From contig NZ_FUYV01000001.1 of NCBI RefSeq assembly GCF_900168165.1, forward strand, positions 124,001 through 188,000: a stretch of 64,000 nt of DNA, written 5' to 3'. The position numbers and the translations under genes are program-made. Shown here in pieces: positions 25,036 to 34,866 of the stretch; within the stretch, counting starts at the first letter, position 1; every line of letters begins with the position of its first letter. Under the pieces are notes generated by a model. The model ran no database searches. It worked only from the letters and a program-made list of their open reading frames with translations, and was not told the DNA's origin. This DNA comes from Alkalitalea saponilacus. Its GTDB lineage: Bacteria > Bacteroidota > Bacteroidia > Bacteroidales > Marinilabiliaceae.

Positions 25036-25416
25036 TCTTGATATTGAATTGCGTTAACTGTTAAAATTCCTACCCTGTTTTAGTTGAAATAATTCCAGAG
25101 ATAACTATTTTTGGATGTGTAAATTGGTATGCAACAAATATTTTTAGCGGATACTTCACCGTTTTCCGGTAAAGTAACTAGAATTGGTCAAATTTTAATA
25201 ATAAATTATATAATAATAGATTGTTAGACCGATAGACAAAACTCTAATCCCGAACCATCGGGACAGAAATTTCTAATTATCTTTTTTATCAATTCTATCT
25301 GTCTATAATCTATGGATTTTCGCATCTAATAATATTTAATTGAAACTAAATTTAAACAGGGCGAAAAAGAGATCTATAAAGAACGGAGTTAAATCATACA
25401 AAGACTAAGTTGCAAA
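25036..25416. other. Gene-free stretch with one REP-like palindrome
   Basis: No credible reading frame. At 25246-25265 lies AATCCCGAACCATCGGGACA, an inverted repeat of the TCCCGA...TCGGGA type that also occurs twice near 31.5 kb. The remainder is AT-rich and should hold the promoter of the next gene. Confidence 0.5.
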
Positions 25417-26607
25417 ATGAGAATTATTCCTGTTGGTGATAAACAAACCCGTACCATGTTTTTAGACATGGTTCAGGTTATTTATAAGAATGATCCCAAC
25501 TACATTCGTCCTTTGGACAACCTAATCGAAGAAATTTTCGATCCTGCGCGTAACAATTTTTATTCACATGGGGAAGCCGCGAGATTTCTCCTGTTGGATG
25601 ATAAGGATGCTCCTATTGGTCGGGTTGCAGCTTTCATAAACCGGGACAAAGCTTTTGGTTACTCACAACCCACCGGCGGGATGGGTTTTTTTGAATGCAT
25701 CAACAACCGCGAAGCGGCTTTTAAACTCTTTGACGCTGCGCGCGATTGGCTCTTGGAACGAGGGATGGAAGCTATGGACGGCCCTATTAATTTTGGGGAA
25801 AATGATAACTTTTGGGGTTTATTGGTGGAAGGATTTACGCCTCCTGCATTTGGAATGCAATATAATCTGCCATATTATCGCGACTTCTATGAGAACTATG
25901 GGTTTGATAACTATTTTGAACAGGTAACCCATCACTTGGATGTATTAAAACCTTTCCCCGAAAGATTTTGGAACATTGCTTCGCGGGTTGTAAAACGGAA
26001 AGAATATTCCTATAAGCATTTTACCTGGAAAGAATCTGAAAAATTCATTCATGATTTTGTAGAGATTTATGATGATGCCTGGCGTTTTCATGAAAATTTT
26101 ACACCGATGAATCCCGAAACACTGCGTAAATCCCTGCGTGAAGCAAAACCATTTCTGGATGAGGAGTTGATATGGTATGCCTACCATAACGATCAACCCA
26201 TCGGGTTGATTGTTATTTTTCCAGATGTCAATCAGATTCTTAAATACTTCAACGGAAAGTTTAGTTTATGGAACAAAATACGTTTTGTTTTCTATAAATG
26301 GATGAATAAAATGGACAGAGGTCGGGTAGTCGTTTTAGGTGTCAAAACGAAATATCAACGCATGGGAATAGAGTCCGGTATTTTTTGGCATTTGCGGGAC
26401 GTTGTGGCAAAAAAGACTTACCTGAAAGAGATGGAGATATCGTGGGTTGGAGATTTCAATCCAAAAATGCAAGCGCTGCTTAATGCCATGGATGCGGATT
26501 TTGGCAAAAAGCACATCACTTACAGATTTATATTTGATCCTGAAAAAAGGGAAGAGCAAAGAGCAGGTAAAATACCCGTCGATACCAAAAGCCGTCTTGA
26601 TTCCTAA
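25417..26607 (+). CDS. GNAT-fold N-acetyltransferase-like protein
   Basis: A 396-residue cytoplasmic protein. The N-terminal part carries a GNAT-like arrangement (ARFLLLDDKDAPIGRVAAFI, then GFFECINNREAAFKLFDAAR and the AMDGPINFGENDNFWGLLVE segment). The C-terminal half holds a second similar unit (IWYAYHNDQPIGLIVIFPDV, VVVLGVKTKYQRMGIESGIF). Tandem GNAT-like domains of this length are found in Bacteroidetes proteins whose substrate is unknown. The RMGIESG loop resembles the acetyl-CoA pyrophosphate loop. Start ATG 25417 has no strong alternative. Confidence 0.75.
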   Translation: MRIIPVGDKQTRTMFLDMVQVIYKNDPNYIRPLDNLIEEIFDPARNNFYSHGEAARFLLLDDKDAPIGRVAAFINRDKAFGYSQPTGGMGFFECINNREAAFKLFDAARDWLLERGMEAMDGPINFGENDNFWGLLVEGFTPPAFGMQYNLPYYRDFYENYGFDNYFEQVTHHLDVLKPFPERFWNIASRVVKRKEYSYKHFTWKESEKFIHDFVEIYDDAWRFHENFTPMNPETLRKSLREAKPFLDEELIWYAYHNDQPIGLIVIFPDVNQILKYFNGKFSLWNKIRFVFYKWMNKMDRGRVVVLGVKTKYQRMGIESGIFWHLRDVVAKKTYLKEMEISWVGDFNPKMQALLNAMDADFGKKHITYRFIFDPEKREEQRAGKIPVDTKSRLDS

Positions 26608-26679
26608 ACCCAATATATGCATATATTATGGTTTCCATCATCATAAATCAAAAATATGAAGATCAATTTTCAAGAAAAA

Positions 26680-26711
26680 CTTGGTGATTAATTGGTTATT
26701 ATATACCTTTG
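26680..26711 (+). promoter_or_regulatory. Promoter of rpmE2
   Basis: CTTG (26680-26683), 20 bp, TACCTTTG (26704-26711). It leaves a leader of about 105 bases that contains inverted repeats. Confidence 0.55.
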
Positions 26712-26824
26712 CAACCCGTTTAAGAATTAAAAGAGTGATTGTAAAACCGTTAAAGTTTCCGAAACATCTTTAATCACTGAACATCAAGGTGCCCGGAGAC
26801 GAATAAAACACAAATTAAAAGACA

Positions 26825-27088
26825 ATGAAAAAGGAAATTCATCCGGATAATTATCGTATGGTTGCTTTCAAAGATATGTCCAATGGAGACGTATTTCTTA
26901 CCCGCTCAACCGCTAATACTCGTGACACAGAAGAGGTCGATGGAGTTGAATATCCGGTAATCAAACTAGAAATTTCAAGTTCCTCTCACCCGTTCTATAC
27001 TGGTAAGATGAAGCTGGTTGACACCGCAGGACGTGTTGATAAGTTTAGAAACAGATATCAAAAACATTTCGACAATAAAAAGAAATAA
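26825..27088 (+). CDS. rpmE2: 50S ribosomal protein L31, type B
   Basis: An 87-residue protein beginning [20 protein letters not shown] with the conserved [21 protein letters not shown] and FRNRYQKHF. It has no zinc-binding Cys pairs, so it is the zinc-independent (B) form; in many bacteria this paralogue replaces the zinc form under zinc limitation. In Bacteroidetes the B form is commonly the only copy. Its leader can fold, see the finding on the rpmE2 leader. Confidence 0.95.
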   Translation: MKKEIHPDNYRMVAFKDMSNGDVFLTRSTANTRDTEEVDGVEYPVIKLEISSSSHPFYTGKMKLVDTAGRVDKFRNRYQKHFDNKKK

Positions 27089-27112
27089 TTCTTTTTTAGG
27101 AGAAAAGAAACC

Positions 27113-27145
27113 AAAAAGCTTCGGTCGTACCGAAGCTTTTTTTTT
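27113..27145 (+). terminator. Terminator after rpmE2
   Basis: AAAAAGCTTCGGT-CGT-ACCGAAGCTTTTTTTTT, a perfect stem with a long T-run. Confidence 0.95.
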
Positions 27146-27279
27146 GAGTTAAACGGATCTTATAGCAATCATTCAGCAATATTATCCTTTTATTTGGCAT
27201 GGCTATTGTCATATAAGGAACATTATATAATTCAAAGCGACTTAAGACATTTTGTCAGTTCGAGAGAGGTTTCAATATT

Positions 27280-29706
27280 ATGAATAAAACCAATAAGGCA
27301 TCATTTAATTTTCAATTAAGCGATTTTTTGGAGTCGGAGGCAGAGTTTATCCCCATTGTTGAAGATGACGATTACCAACAATTGATGGATGAAGAGAAGG
27401 TTCCTGATGTAATTCCCATACTTCCATTACGAAATACAGTGCTTTTTCCGGGGGTGATATTTCCCATATCCATCGGAAGGGAGAAATCATTGCAGCTGGT
27501 AAGAGACGTTCAAAAGTCTAAAGGAGTGTTGGGTGCAGTTTGTCAAAAGGATCATAAAACTGAAGACCCGGTACCAGAGGATCTTTACAGAGTAGGAACC
27601 ATTGCCCGTGTTTTGAAAATTCTGGAACTACCCGATGGATCCACTTCTGTTATCATTCAAGGCAGAAAGCGTTTTCAGTGGCATGAGATAGTTTCGGATA
27701 CGCCTTATTTTACCGGAAAAGTCTCTTTACTTGATGAAGTAAAACCTGAGGGAGACGAGAAGCGTGAGTTTGAGGCAATAGTAGGATCTTTGAAAGATCT
27801 ATCCATGCGAATAATCAAAGGCTCTTCCAATATTCCCCCGGAGGCATCTTTTGCCTTGAAAAACATTGATAGTCCTGCATTTTTGATTAACTACATAGGT
27901 GCGAACAGTGAAATTAAGATTTCAGAAAAGCAACGTGTTTTGGAAACCAACGACCTGAAAAAGCGGGGGCTTTTGTTGGTAGAGCATCTGGTTCGTGAAG
28001 TTCAGTTGGTTGAGATCAAAAATGACATACAGTCTAAGGTTAAGATTGACATCGATCAGCAGCAGAGGGAGTATTTGTTGCAGCAACAAATGAAAACCAT
28101 TCAGAATGAACTGGGTGCCAGCCCTATTGAGCAAGCTGCTAAAGAGCTGGAAGCGGCTTCGAAAAAGAAAAAGTGGTCAAAGGAGGTTGCAGATGTTTTT
28201 AAAAAGGAGTTGGATAAACTGCGTAGATTGAATCCTGCTTCGGGTGAGTATTCGGTACAGCATAATTATTTGCAAACCATGATCGACTTGCCCTGGGAGC
28301 AATACACCAAAGATGTTTTTGACTTGAAGAAGGCTCAACGAATTCTTGATCGTGATCATTTTGGTCTCGATAAGGTAAAGGAACGGATTCTTGAACATCT
28401 GGCTGTGCTTAAGTTAAAGGGTGATTTAAAATCGCCCATCCTTTGTCTGTATGGCCCTCCCGGAGTGGGTAAAACATCCTTGGGAAAATCCGTTGCAGAG
28501 GCGCTTGGCCGACAATATGTCAGGATGTCGCTTGGTGGATTACATGATGAGTCAGAGGTTCGGGGACACCGCAAAACTTATATAGGAGCCATGCCCGGAC
28601 GAATCATTCAGAATATTAAAAAAGCAGGTTCATCCAACCCTGTTTTTATTCTTGATGAGATTGATAAAATAAGCAGTAGTTATCATGGAGATCCGGCTTC
28701 GGCATTGCTGGAGGTTTTGGATCCCGAGCAAAACAGCAATTTTCATGATAATTTTCTGGATGTGGATTACGATTTGTCTAAAGTCATGTTCATTGCAACG
28801 GCCAATACTTTGAATTCCATTTCGGCTCCATTGCTGGATCGGATGGAATTAATAAACGTTACTGGGTATATCGTTGAAGAGAAAGTTGAAATTGCCAGAC
28901 AGCACTTAATCCCCAAGCAGTTGGCCAATCATGGTGTTCCCAAAAGCATGGTATCACTAAATAAAAAAGTTCTAACCTATTTGATCGAGAATTATACCCG
29001 GGAGTCGGGAGTTCGTCAGCTCGACAAGGTATTGGCCCAGCTTTTCAGAAAAATTGCACTTAAAATTGCTTCGGATGAGGAGGTGAAGAAAAGTCTGACC
29101 ATGGCCGATTTGAGAGAGTATCTTGGTGTGGAAAAATATTCCAGAGACAGCTGGGAGAAGGATGTGCCCCCCGGGGTAGTAACAGGTTTGGCATGGACAG
29201 CAAGTGGAGGCGATATCTTGTTTGTTGAAAGTAGCCTGAGCAAAGGTAAGGGGAATCTGACTCTTACCGGAAATTTGGGTGATGTGATGAAGGAGTCTGC
29301 AGTATTGGCTCTGGAATATATTAAATCGCATGCTGAGGAATTGAATATTGATCCCGTCATTGCAGAGCAGAACAACATTCACGTTCATGTTCCCGAGGGA
29401 GCCATCCCAAAAGATGGCCCTTCAGCTGGTGTTACGATGGTTACCTCAATGGCTTCCATTTTTACTGGACGTCCGGTAAAACCTCGGGTTGCTATGACTG
29501 GAGAAATTACTCTTAGAGGAAAGGTTCTTCCTGTTGGGGGTATCAAGGAGAAAATACTTGCAGCCAAAAGGGCAGGCATTCTGGAGATCATTCTATCGAA
29601 AGACAACCAGAAAGATGTAAATGAAATTAAGAACATCTATGTTGAAGGGTTAACATTTCATTATGTTGAAAACATCATGAACGTTCTGGAACTGGCTCTG
29701 AAATAA
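27280..29706 (+). CDS. lon: ATP-dependent protease Lon
   Basis: An 808-residue AAA+ protease that degrades misfolded and regulatory proteins in the cytoplasm. The N-terminal substrate-binding domain (about 45-250, starting VIPILPLRNTVLFPGVIFPI) is followed by a coiled coil (about 250-330). The ATPase has Walker A GPPGVGKT at 392-399 and Walker B FILDEIDK. The peptidase has the dyad Ser715 (PKDGPSAG) and Lys758 (GGIKEK). The first 45 residues are an acidic extension common in Bacteroidetes Lon. All catalytic elements are intact; the gene is monocistronic with its own terminator. Confidence 0.98.
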   Translation: MNKTNKASFNFQLSDFLESEAEFIPIVEDDDYQQLMDEEKVPDVIPILPLRNTVLFPGVIFPISIGREKSLQLVRDVQKSKGVLGAVCQKDHKTEDPVPEDLYRVGTIARVLKILELPDGSTSVIIQGRKRFQWHEIVSDTPYFTGKVSLLDEVKPEGDEKREFEAIVGSLKDLSMRIIKGSSNIPPEASFALKNIDSPAFLINYIGANSEIKISEKQRVLETNDLKKRGLLLVEHLVREVQLVEIKNDIQSKVKIDIDQQQREYLLQQQMKTIQNELGASPIEQAAKELEAASKKKKWSKEVADVFKKELDKLRRLNPASGEYSVQHNYLQTMIDLPWEQYTKDVFDLKKAQRILDRDHFGLDKVKERILEHLAVLKLKGDLKSPILCLYGPPGVGKTSLGKSVAEALGRQYVRMSLGGLHDESEVRGHRKTYIGAMPGRIIQNIKKAGSSNPVFILDEIDKISSSYHGDPASALLEVLDPEQNSNFHDNFLDVDYDLSKVMFIATANTLNSISAPLLDRMELINVTGYIVEEKVEIARQHLIPKQLANHGVPKSMVSLNKKVLTYLIENYTRESGVRQLDKVLAQLFRKIALKIASDEEVKKSLTMADLREYLGVEKYSRDSWEKDVPPGVVTGLAWTASGGDILFVESSLSKGKGNLTLTGNLGDVMKESAVLALEYIKSHAEELNIDPVIAEQNNIHVHVPEGAIPKDGPSAGVTMVTSMASIFTGRPVKPRVAMTGEITLRGKVLPVGGIKEKILAAKRAGILEIILSKDNQKDVNEIKNIYVEGLTFHYVENIMNVLELALK

Positions 29707-29725
29707 TATTGTAGCGCATAAAAAT

Positions 29726-29757
29726 AAGAGCAGTCATTCGATATGACTGCTCTTTTT
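29726..29757 (+). terminator. Terminator after lon
   Basis: AAGAGCAGTCAT, 5-base loop, ATGACTGCTCTTTTT. May also act for the converging gene ending at 29779. Confidence 0.9.
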
Positions 29758-29778
29758 GTATTGGCTGCTATATTAAGT

Positions 29779-30570
29779 TTAGCTTACAGATATCTTTTCT
29801 TCAATTCTGCAAGATTGGTCGAACTTATCAATCAGATTTTCCATATCAGCTGTAAGTCTGGTGAGTGCTCTCTTTATAAAAGCCTTTGGAATGTGTTTGA
29901 AATAAGCCTGAGCCAGAGCTCCGGTAATAGAAGCAATGGTATTGGCCGGACCACCTATGTAGATTGCCAGCCTTACTGCCTCCTCAAAATCAGAAGCTTC
30001 AAAAAAAGCTGATAGTGCCGGGGGAACAGGCGTTATTAAGGGTTGTCCACTTCTAATATGTTCTTTCCAGTAAGAGGTTTTCAAGTTAAGATCGTATTCG
30101 AAATGAGCTGATACATAAGATTTAATGTCTTTGCGGGTGGCCCCGTTAAATGCCATGTAAACAGACACAGCCGTGGCTTGAGCTGCCGCAATTCTTTCTG
30201 GCACGTTATGGGTTACAATGGTTGATTTTTCAGCTTCGTGGAGAGCTTCTTCCATGCTTTGCGCCAGAAATCCGATTGGACTAATTCTTCTGGCAGCGCC
30301 ATCCCCTTTACTTATATAAGGATTGCCCTGATCTGATTTTACCCAATCCAGGAAGTCCTTGCGATAGCCTGCATTGGGATGCTTCAGCACCCAGTTAACT
30401 ATCGACTGTTTATAATCAATTCCATGCAATACCGAATCGGCAGTGGCAAGTGTTAAGATCGTGTCATCCGTAAATTCTGATGTTGGTCTGAACAGTTGAA
30501 AATCTGTATCAGGCAAGTCAGAATTTTTGAATGCAGATCCAATGATGTCTCCAATAATTGCTCCTTTCAT
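29779..30570 (-). CDS. ADP-ribosylglycohydrolase-like protein with altered metal site
   Basis: A 263-residue protein of the DraG/ARH family, which removes ADP-ribose from proteins or small molecules using two magnesium ions. The N-terminal GAIIGDIIGSAF and metal-binding EFTDDTILT (Thr-Asp-Asp-Thr at 34-37) are kept. The second metal site, normally GGD-x-DT, reads GGPANT at 206-211, so both aspartates (positions 208 and 210) are replaced by Pro and Asn. Catalysis may be lost or changed. Slightly short for the family. Single gene, minus strand. Confidence 0.8.
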   Translation of the reverse strand: MKGAIIGDIIGSAFKNSDLPDTDFQLFRPTSEFTDDTILTLATADSVLHGIDYKQSIVNWVLKHPNAGYRKDFLDWVKSDQGNPYISKGDGAARRISPIGFLAQSMEEALHEAEKSTIVTHNVPERIAAAQATAVSVYMAFNGATRKDIKSYVSAHFEYDLNLKTSYWKEHIRSGQPLITPVPPALSAFFEASDFEEAVRLAIYIGGPANTIASITGALAQAYFKHIPKAFIKRALTRLTADMENLIDKFDQSCRIEEKISVS

Positions 30571-31563
30571 GTTGTTGATGCTTATGTTTAGGTGTGTGTG
30601 ATGTGTGTTTACAGAGGACGAATATCAAAAGTAATTGTCAGAATATCAAATTTTTTTGACCTTGTGTTCAACTAGGATTGAGATGAATTTGGCTTTTATT
30701 TCTGCTATAGTACACAAAAACAGGTAGATAGAGTTTGTCTGTAATTGTTGTTTAAAGTAATCTATTTTGATAAAATGCAATATTTAGTTGATTAGAAAAG
30801 AAGACGTTATGTTTATTAAAGCATAGAGTATTATAAAAAGTTCGAAATATGTAAATTTAGTATTAGTCACATAAGGTAGTAATATAAGTCAAAAAGAATT
30901 TTATTTTTTGCGTAATCTTGACGATTGGGATGTTTTAGACGAAAAATACAAGTTTGAGAAAGACAGAAATTATGGTAAATAAGATTTGCATATGGTATTA
31001 TATTATAATCAAGAATCTTATGCCTGCTGTTTTTTCAAATATAGTTTGATCTCTGTTGATGAAAGCCAGTAGATGCGCTATATAGAATATGCAGATTCTT
31101 AATTTTTATTTATTTGGAGAGTCTGATTGCTTTTAAGAATAGTAATACTATAAGGCGTTGGGATTGGAAATCATAAAAAGTCATTATATTTGAAATCAAG
31201 GAACTTGTTCTACAATAGCCTATGAGCGCATCATCATTGTAGGTGTTTTGAAACAGTTTAGTTGACCCGGATGATGTTTGTTATTGCCAAAAGCAATGAG
31301 CATTCTTTATGAGGGAATTATCAAAATTTGGCGGCACGGGGAATCATTTTTTCGATGAATGTTGTGACCTGTGCTTTAAATATGACAATTCCCTGAGCGA
31401 AAATATAAGCATGTTTAGTTCAAGGAATCGAGTCCCAAAAGCATCGGGACGATTTCTCCCGATGGTTCGGGAACATATAAAGAGCAAAGATTAAACAGAT
31501 GAAACGAGTCCCGAGGTATCGGGACGAGTTCCATGTGGTTCTTTAAAAACTAATTTTAGACAC
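30571..31563. other. Gene-free stretch of nearly 1 kb
   Basis: AT-rich with many stop codons in all frames. The only open frame (31309-31494) overlaps palindromic repeats and has no protein-like features. It holds the REP-like elements at 31429-31527 near its right end and presumably promoters for both flanking genes. Confidence 0.5.
31429..31527. repeat. REP-like palindrome cluster
   Basis: Two copies of a CGAGTCCC...TCGGGACGA unit (31429-31452 and 31505-31527) flank a third inverted repeat CCCGATGGTTCGGG (31458-31471). The same core appears at 25246-25265. Confidence 0.7.
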
Positions 31564-32676
31564 ATGAAAGATGTTGTGAAATACCTTGCGCTGGTAGCAA
31601 TTTTAATCGCCGGAGGCTTTTTGGTCTGGTATTTTCGATCCGTCTTTTTCTTCATCTTGATCTCAGCTGTGTTTTCATTAATTGCTCGACCTTTGTTTGA
31701 TCAATTTAAACGCATCCATATTGGCAGAAAACATTTGAGTAATGGTTTGGCTGCTCTGCTGACTGTACTGGTCATTTGGATTTTGATTATTACATTTTTC
31801 CGTTTCACAATTCCATTGATCGGAAGTGAACTTCAATACTTATCTAATGTAGACATAACTCAGGTATTTGATAGGGTTACCCAAATGCTTTATGAGGCAT
31901 TACAACCCTATCGTGAATCAAATGCTACCATCGTCGTTGCGTTGGAAGATCAATTAAGGGAAGCTGCAGCAGCTCTGTTGGACATGAATCGTATTAGGGA
32001 GACTGTTTCCGGAGTTGTCAGTTTTTTTGGAGGACTATTTGTGGCTGCTTTCGCAATTACTTTTATCACATTTTTCTTTCTTAAAGAGGAAGGTCTGCTT
32101 TTGAGATTGCTGATGCTGGTTATTCCTGATGAATATGAAGCGGGTTTGCGGCATGTGTTAGATTCTGTACGATACCTGCTTCGTAGATACTTTCTGGGAG
32201 TCCTTATCCAGGTGTTTTTAATTTGCTTTCTGGTTACGTCAGGCTTTTTGTTGCTTGGTTTTAATTTTAATCATGCATTGACTATTGGTCTGGTCAGTGG
32301 GCTTTTGAATGTAATTCCATATGTTGGGCCGTTAATTGGAGCCTTCTTTGGAATTGTTACGGGAATAATTATTTACCTTCAAATCCCTTTACCATTATCT
32401 CTTCTCGCTTTGATGGGATGGATAGCCTTAATTTATTCTCTGGTTCAATTAACCGATAATATGGTGTTTCAGCCGGTAATTTTCTCGAATAGTGTAAAGG
32501 CACATCCGTTGGAGATTTTTATTGTAATTATGATGGCTGGCTACCTTTCAGGTATTCTGGGAATGTTTTTGGCCATCCCCGTTTATACGATCGTTCGTGT
32601 GGTTGGGCGTGAATTCTTCTATAACTATAAAGTGGTTAAAAAGTTAACAGATGGATTAAGACAGAATACTCAGTAG
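31564..32676 (+). CDS. AI-2E-family permease (PF01594-type)
   Basis: A 370-residue inner-membrane protein with about eight hydrophobic helices. The family pattern is clear: N-terminal helix pair (YLALVAILIAGGFLVWYF, FFFILISAVFSLIARPL), a long soluble loop (residues 95-145), and the conserved SGLLNVIPYVGPLIGAFFGI and DNMVFQPVIFSNSVKAHPLE motifs. Members were named for AI-2 export, but others carry sodium, proton or polyamine fluxes, so the substrate is open. No partner gene is adjacent. Confidence 0.85.
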   Translation: MKDVVKYLALVAILIAGGFLVWYFRSVFFFILISAVFSLIARPLFDQFKRIHIGRKHLSNGLAALLTVLVIWILIITFFRFTIPLIGSELQYLSNVDITQVFDRVTQMLYEALQPYRESNATIVVALEDQLREAAAALLDMNRIRETVSGVVSFFGGLFVAAFAITFITFFFLKEEGLLLRLLMLVIPDEYEAGLRHVLDSVRYLLRRYFLGVLIQVFLICFLVTSGFLLLGFNFNHALTIGLVSGLLNVIPYVGPLIGAFFGIVTGIIIYLQIPLPLSLLALMGWIALIYSLVQLTDNMVFQPVIFSNSVKAHPLEIFIVIMMAGYLSGILGMFLAIPVYTIVRVVGREFFYNYKVVKKLTDGLRQNTQ

Positions 32677-33303
32677 GGTTGAAGAGGGTCCGTAAATAGT
32701 GATCGACTGTACGTTTGCCTAAATCCATCACGGGTTTGGGCTAGAATGAGAGACAGTTTATACTTTGCTTATCATATAGAACCACCAGGTAATGTATTTA
32801 AATTTTGACTCATAAGCGGTTTGATTGGCAATGGATTAATGATTATGTTCCTTCTGCAAAAAAATGAAAGATTCACTCCTCAATTGTCAAACGCAGTTAA
32901 AATTGCCTCTATTATTATTTATTCAGACATATCAGATTTAAGTTTAATCTCTGAATTGCTATAATTGTAATAGTTACTATATTTAAACAATCAAAATATT
33001 TTGAATGATTTCTTAATTTTTTCTTGTTTTTCAAAAAAGTAGCAATTACTTTTATAGAATTATTTCAATGTGTACATTTCATGTCTGAAGAAGATCTGTT
33101 TGTAATATTTCAGAGATCTTATAATCTGGAGTAATGATCACATTATAAGAGATGTATGGCATGAGGATGACCAACAAGAATCGGGGTGACTTATAACCAG
33201 TATGTAAAACATTTTTTGGCAGGGTTTAATGTTTAGATTAAATTTGATTCACCTTGTTAAAAAAACAGATAATTATATTATAACAAATTAAATAGAAGAA
33301 ATT
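32677..33303. other. Upstream region of the arabinose operon
   Basis: No gene is visible in this AT-rich 627-bp stretch. It contains the ara promoter at 33215-33246 and an inverted repeat over the -33 region. The rest shows nothing I can name. Confidence 0.5.
33215..33246 (+). promoter_or_regulatory. Promoter of the ara operon with overlapping inverted repeat
   Basis: TTTG at 33215-33218, 20 bp, TAAATTTG at 33239-33246, about 57 bp before araA. An inverted repeat AAACATT (33207-33213)/AATGTTT (33228-33234) straddles the -33 box and could be a repressor site. Confidence 0.6.
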
Positions 33304-34803
33304 ATGCTTAAACATCTTGAGGTTTGGTTTGTAACAGGAAGTCAACATTTATACGGGCCAAAAACCCTTGAACAGGTTGCTTCAAATTCTACTGCCATTG
33401 CAGCAGCTTTAAATGAATCAGCGCATATACCGGTTAAAATTGTATATAAACCGGTTGTTAAAACTGCGGAAGAAATTCTTAATGTGTGTATAGAAGCTAA
33501 CAATGCAAAGAACTGCTTAGGACTCATTACATGGATGCACACATTTTCGCCTGCGAAAATGTGGATATCAGGCTTGATGTCCCTACAGAAGCCTTTTTTA
33601 CACCTTCATACTCAGTATAATCAAGATCTACCCTGGTCAGAAATCGATATGGATTTCATGAATTTGAATCAGGCAGCCCATGGTGACAGAGAGTTTGGTT
33701 TTATAGGTAGCCGTCTGCGAATTCAGCGTAAAGTTGTAGTTGGCCATTGGTCAGAAGAGGGCGTTCAAAAAAGAATAGGAACCTGGACTCGTGCAGCAGC
33801 AGGCTGGAACGAGCTACGGAATTTAAAAGTCGCCCGATTTGGAGACAACATGAGAAATGTTGCGGTAACAGAAGGTGATAAAGTTGAAGCGCAAATCCGT
33901 CTGGGTTTCACAGTTCATGGATATGGAATTGGTGATCTTGTAAAGGAAGTTAATGCTGTTTCTGAGTCTGATATAACCAAATTAGCAGAGGAGATTGAAG
34001 CAAATTACGATGTTGTGCCAGAACTTCGAAAAGGAGGAGCGAAACATGATTCATTACGTGAATCTGCCAAAATTGAAATCGGATTGCGTACTTTCCTTGA
34101 AAAGGGAGGTTTTAAAGCTTTTGCCGATACATTTGAAGATTTGAATGGTTTGGAGCAGCTACCGGGGTTTGCTGTGCAGCGTTTGATGGCTGATGGATAC
34201 GGCTTCGGTGCAGAAGGCGATTGGAAAACTGCAGCTCTTGTAAGAGCAATGAAAGTTATGGCCACAGGATTGGAAGGCGGAACTTCGTTTATGGAAGATT
34301 ACACATATGACTTTAATCCATCCGGAGCAAAAGTATTGGGTGCGCATATGCTTGAGGTTTGTGAGTCTATTGCGGAAAACAAGCCAAAAGTTGAAATTCA
34401 TGAATTGGGAATTGGTGGAAAAGCAGACCCGGTGCGTTCAACGTTTACTGTTCGTCCAGGCAGTGCAATCAATGCCTCTATTATGGATATGGGTAACCGT
34501 TTCCGCCTTGTTGTTAATGAGGTTGAAGTAGTGCCATTGGATGCTCCTATGCCAAAATTACCTGTTGCCAGTGCGCTATGGGTTCCAAAACCAAATCTGG
34601 AAGTAGGAGCAGGTGCATGGATTCTGGCAGGAGGAGCACATCACACATCCTTTAGTCAGGTTATTACGGCAGAGTGCATGGAAGATTTTGCAGAAATGGC
34701 AGGCATAGAATTTCTGTTGATCGATGATAAAACGACCATTTCAGATTTTAAAAAAGAGTTGAAGTGGAATGATTTATTCTACCATCTTAGTAAAGGTATT
34801 TAA
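33304..34803 (+). CDS. araA: L-arabinose isomerase
   Basis: A 499-residue cytoplasmic enzyme converting L-arabinose to L-ribulose, manganese-dependent. It begins [20 protein letters not shown], the family hallmark. It has [56 protein letters not shown] and a C-terminal [10 protein letters not shown] with the metal-binding His. Length is normal (about 500). It is the first gene of the operon araA, symporter, araD, araB. Confidence 0.97.
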   Translation: MLKHLEVWFVTGSQHLYGPKTLEQVASNSTAIAAALNESAHIPVKIVYKPVVKTAEEILNVCIEANNAKNCLGLITWMHTFSPAKMWISGLMSLQKPFLHLHTQYNQDLPWSEIDMDFMNLNQAAHGDREFGFIGSRLRIQRKVVVGHWSEEGVQKRIGTWTRAAAGWNELRNLKVARFGDNMRNVAVTEGDKVEAQIRLGFTVHGYGIGDLVKEVNAVSESDITKLAEEIEANYDVVPELRKGGAKHDSLRESAKIEIGLRTFLEKGGFKAFADTFEDLNGLEQLPGFAVQRLMADGYGFGAEGDWKTAALVRAMKVMATGLEGGTSFMEDYTYDFNPSGAKVLGAHMLEVCESIAENKPKVEIHELGIGGKADPVRSTFTVRPGSAINASIMDMGNRFRLVVNEVEVVPLDAPMPKLPVASALWVPKPNLEVGAGAWILAGGAHHTSFSQVITAECMEDFAEMAGIEFLLIDDKTTISDFKKELKWNDLFYHLSKGI

Positions 34804-34814
34804 TTTCATGCTAG

Positions 34815-34858
34815 CAGGTAAGTCAAACAGATTTTTGGTCTCGGCTTACCTGTTTTAG
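34815..34858 (+). terminator. Intercistronic hairpin between araA and the symporter
   Basis: CAGGTAAG (34815-34822) pairs with CTTACCTG (34845-34852), followed by TTTTAG. It looks like a weak terminator or an RNA-processing/stability hairpin within the operon. Confidence 0.6.
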
Positions 34859-34866
34859 TTCTAAAA

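Noticed and set aside
31309-31494. A 61-residue plus-strand frame in the 30.6-31.6 kb gap
   Set aside because: Its second half is translated from REP-like palindromes; no signal, motif or conserved composition.
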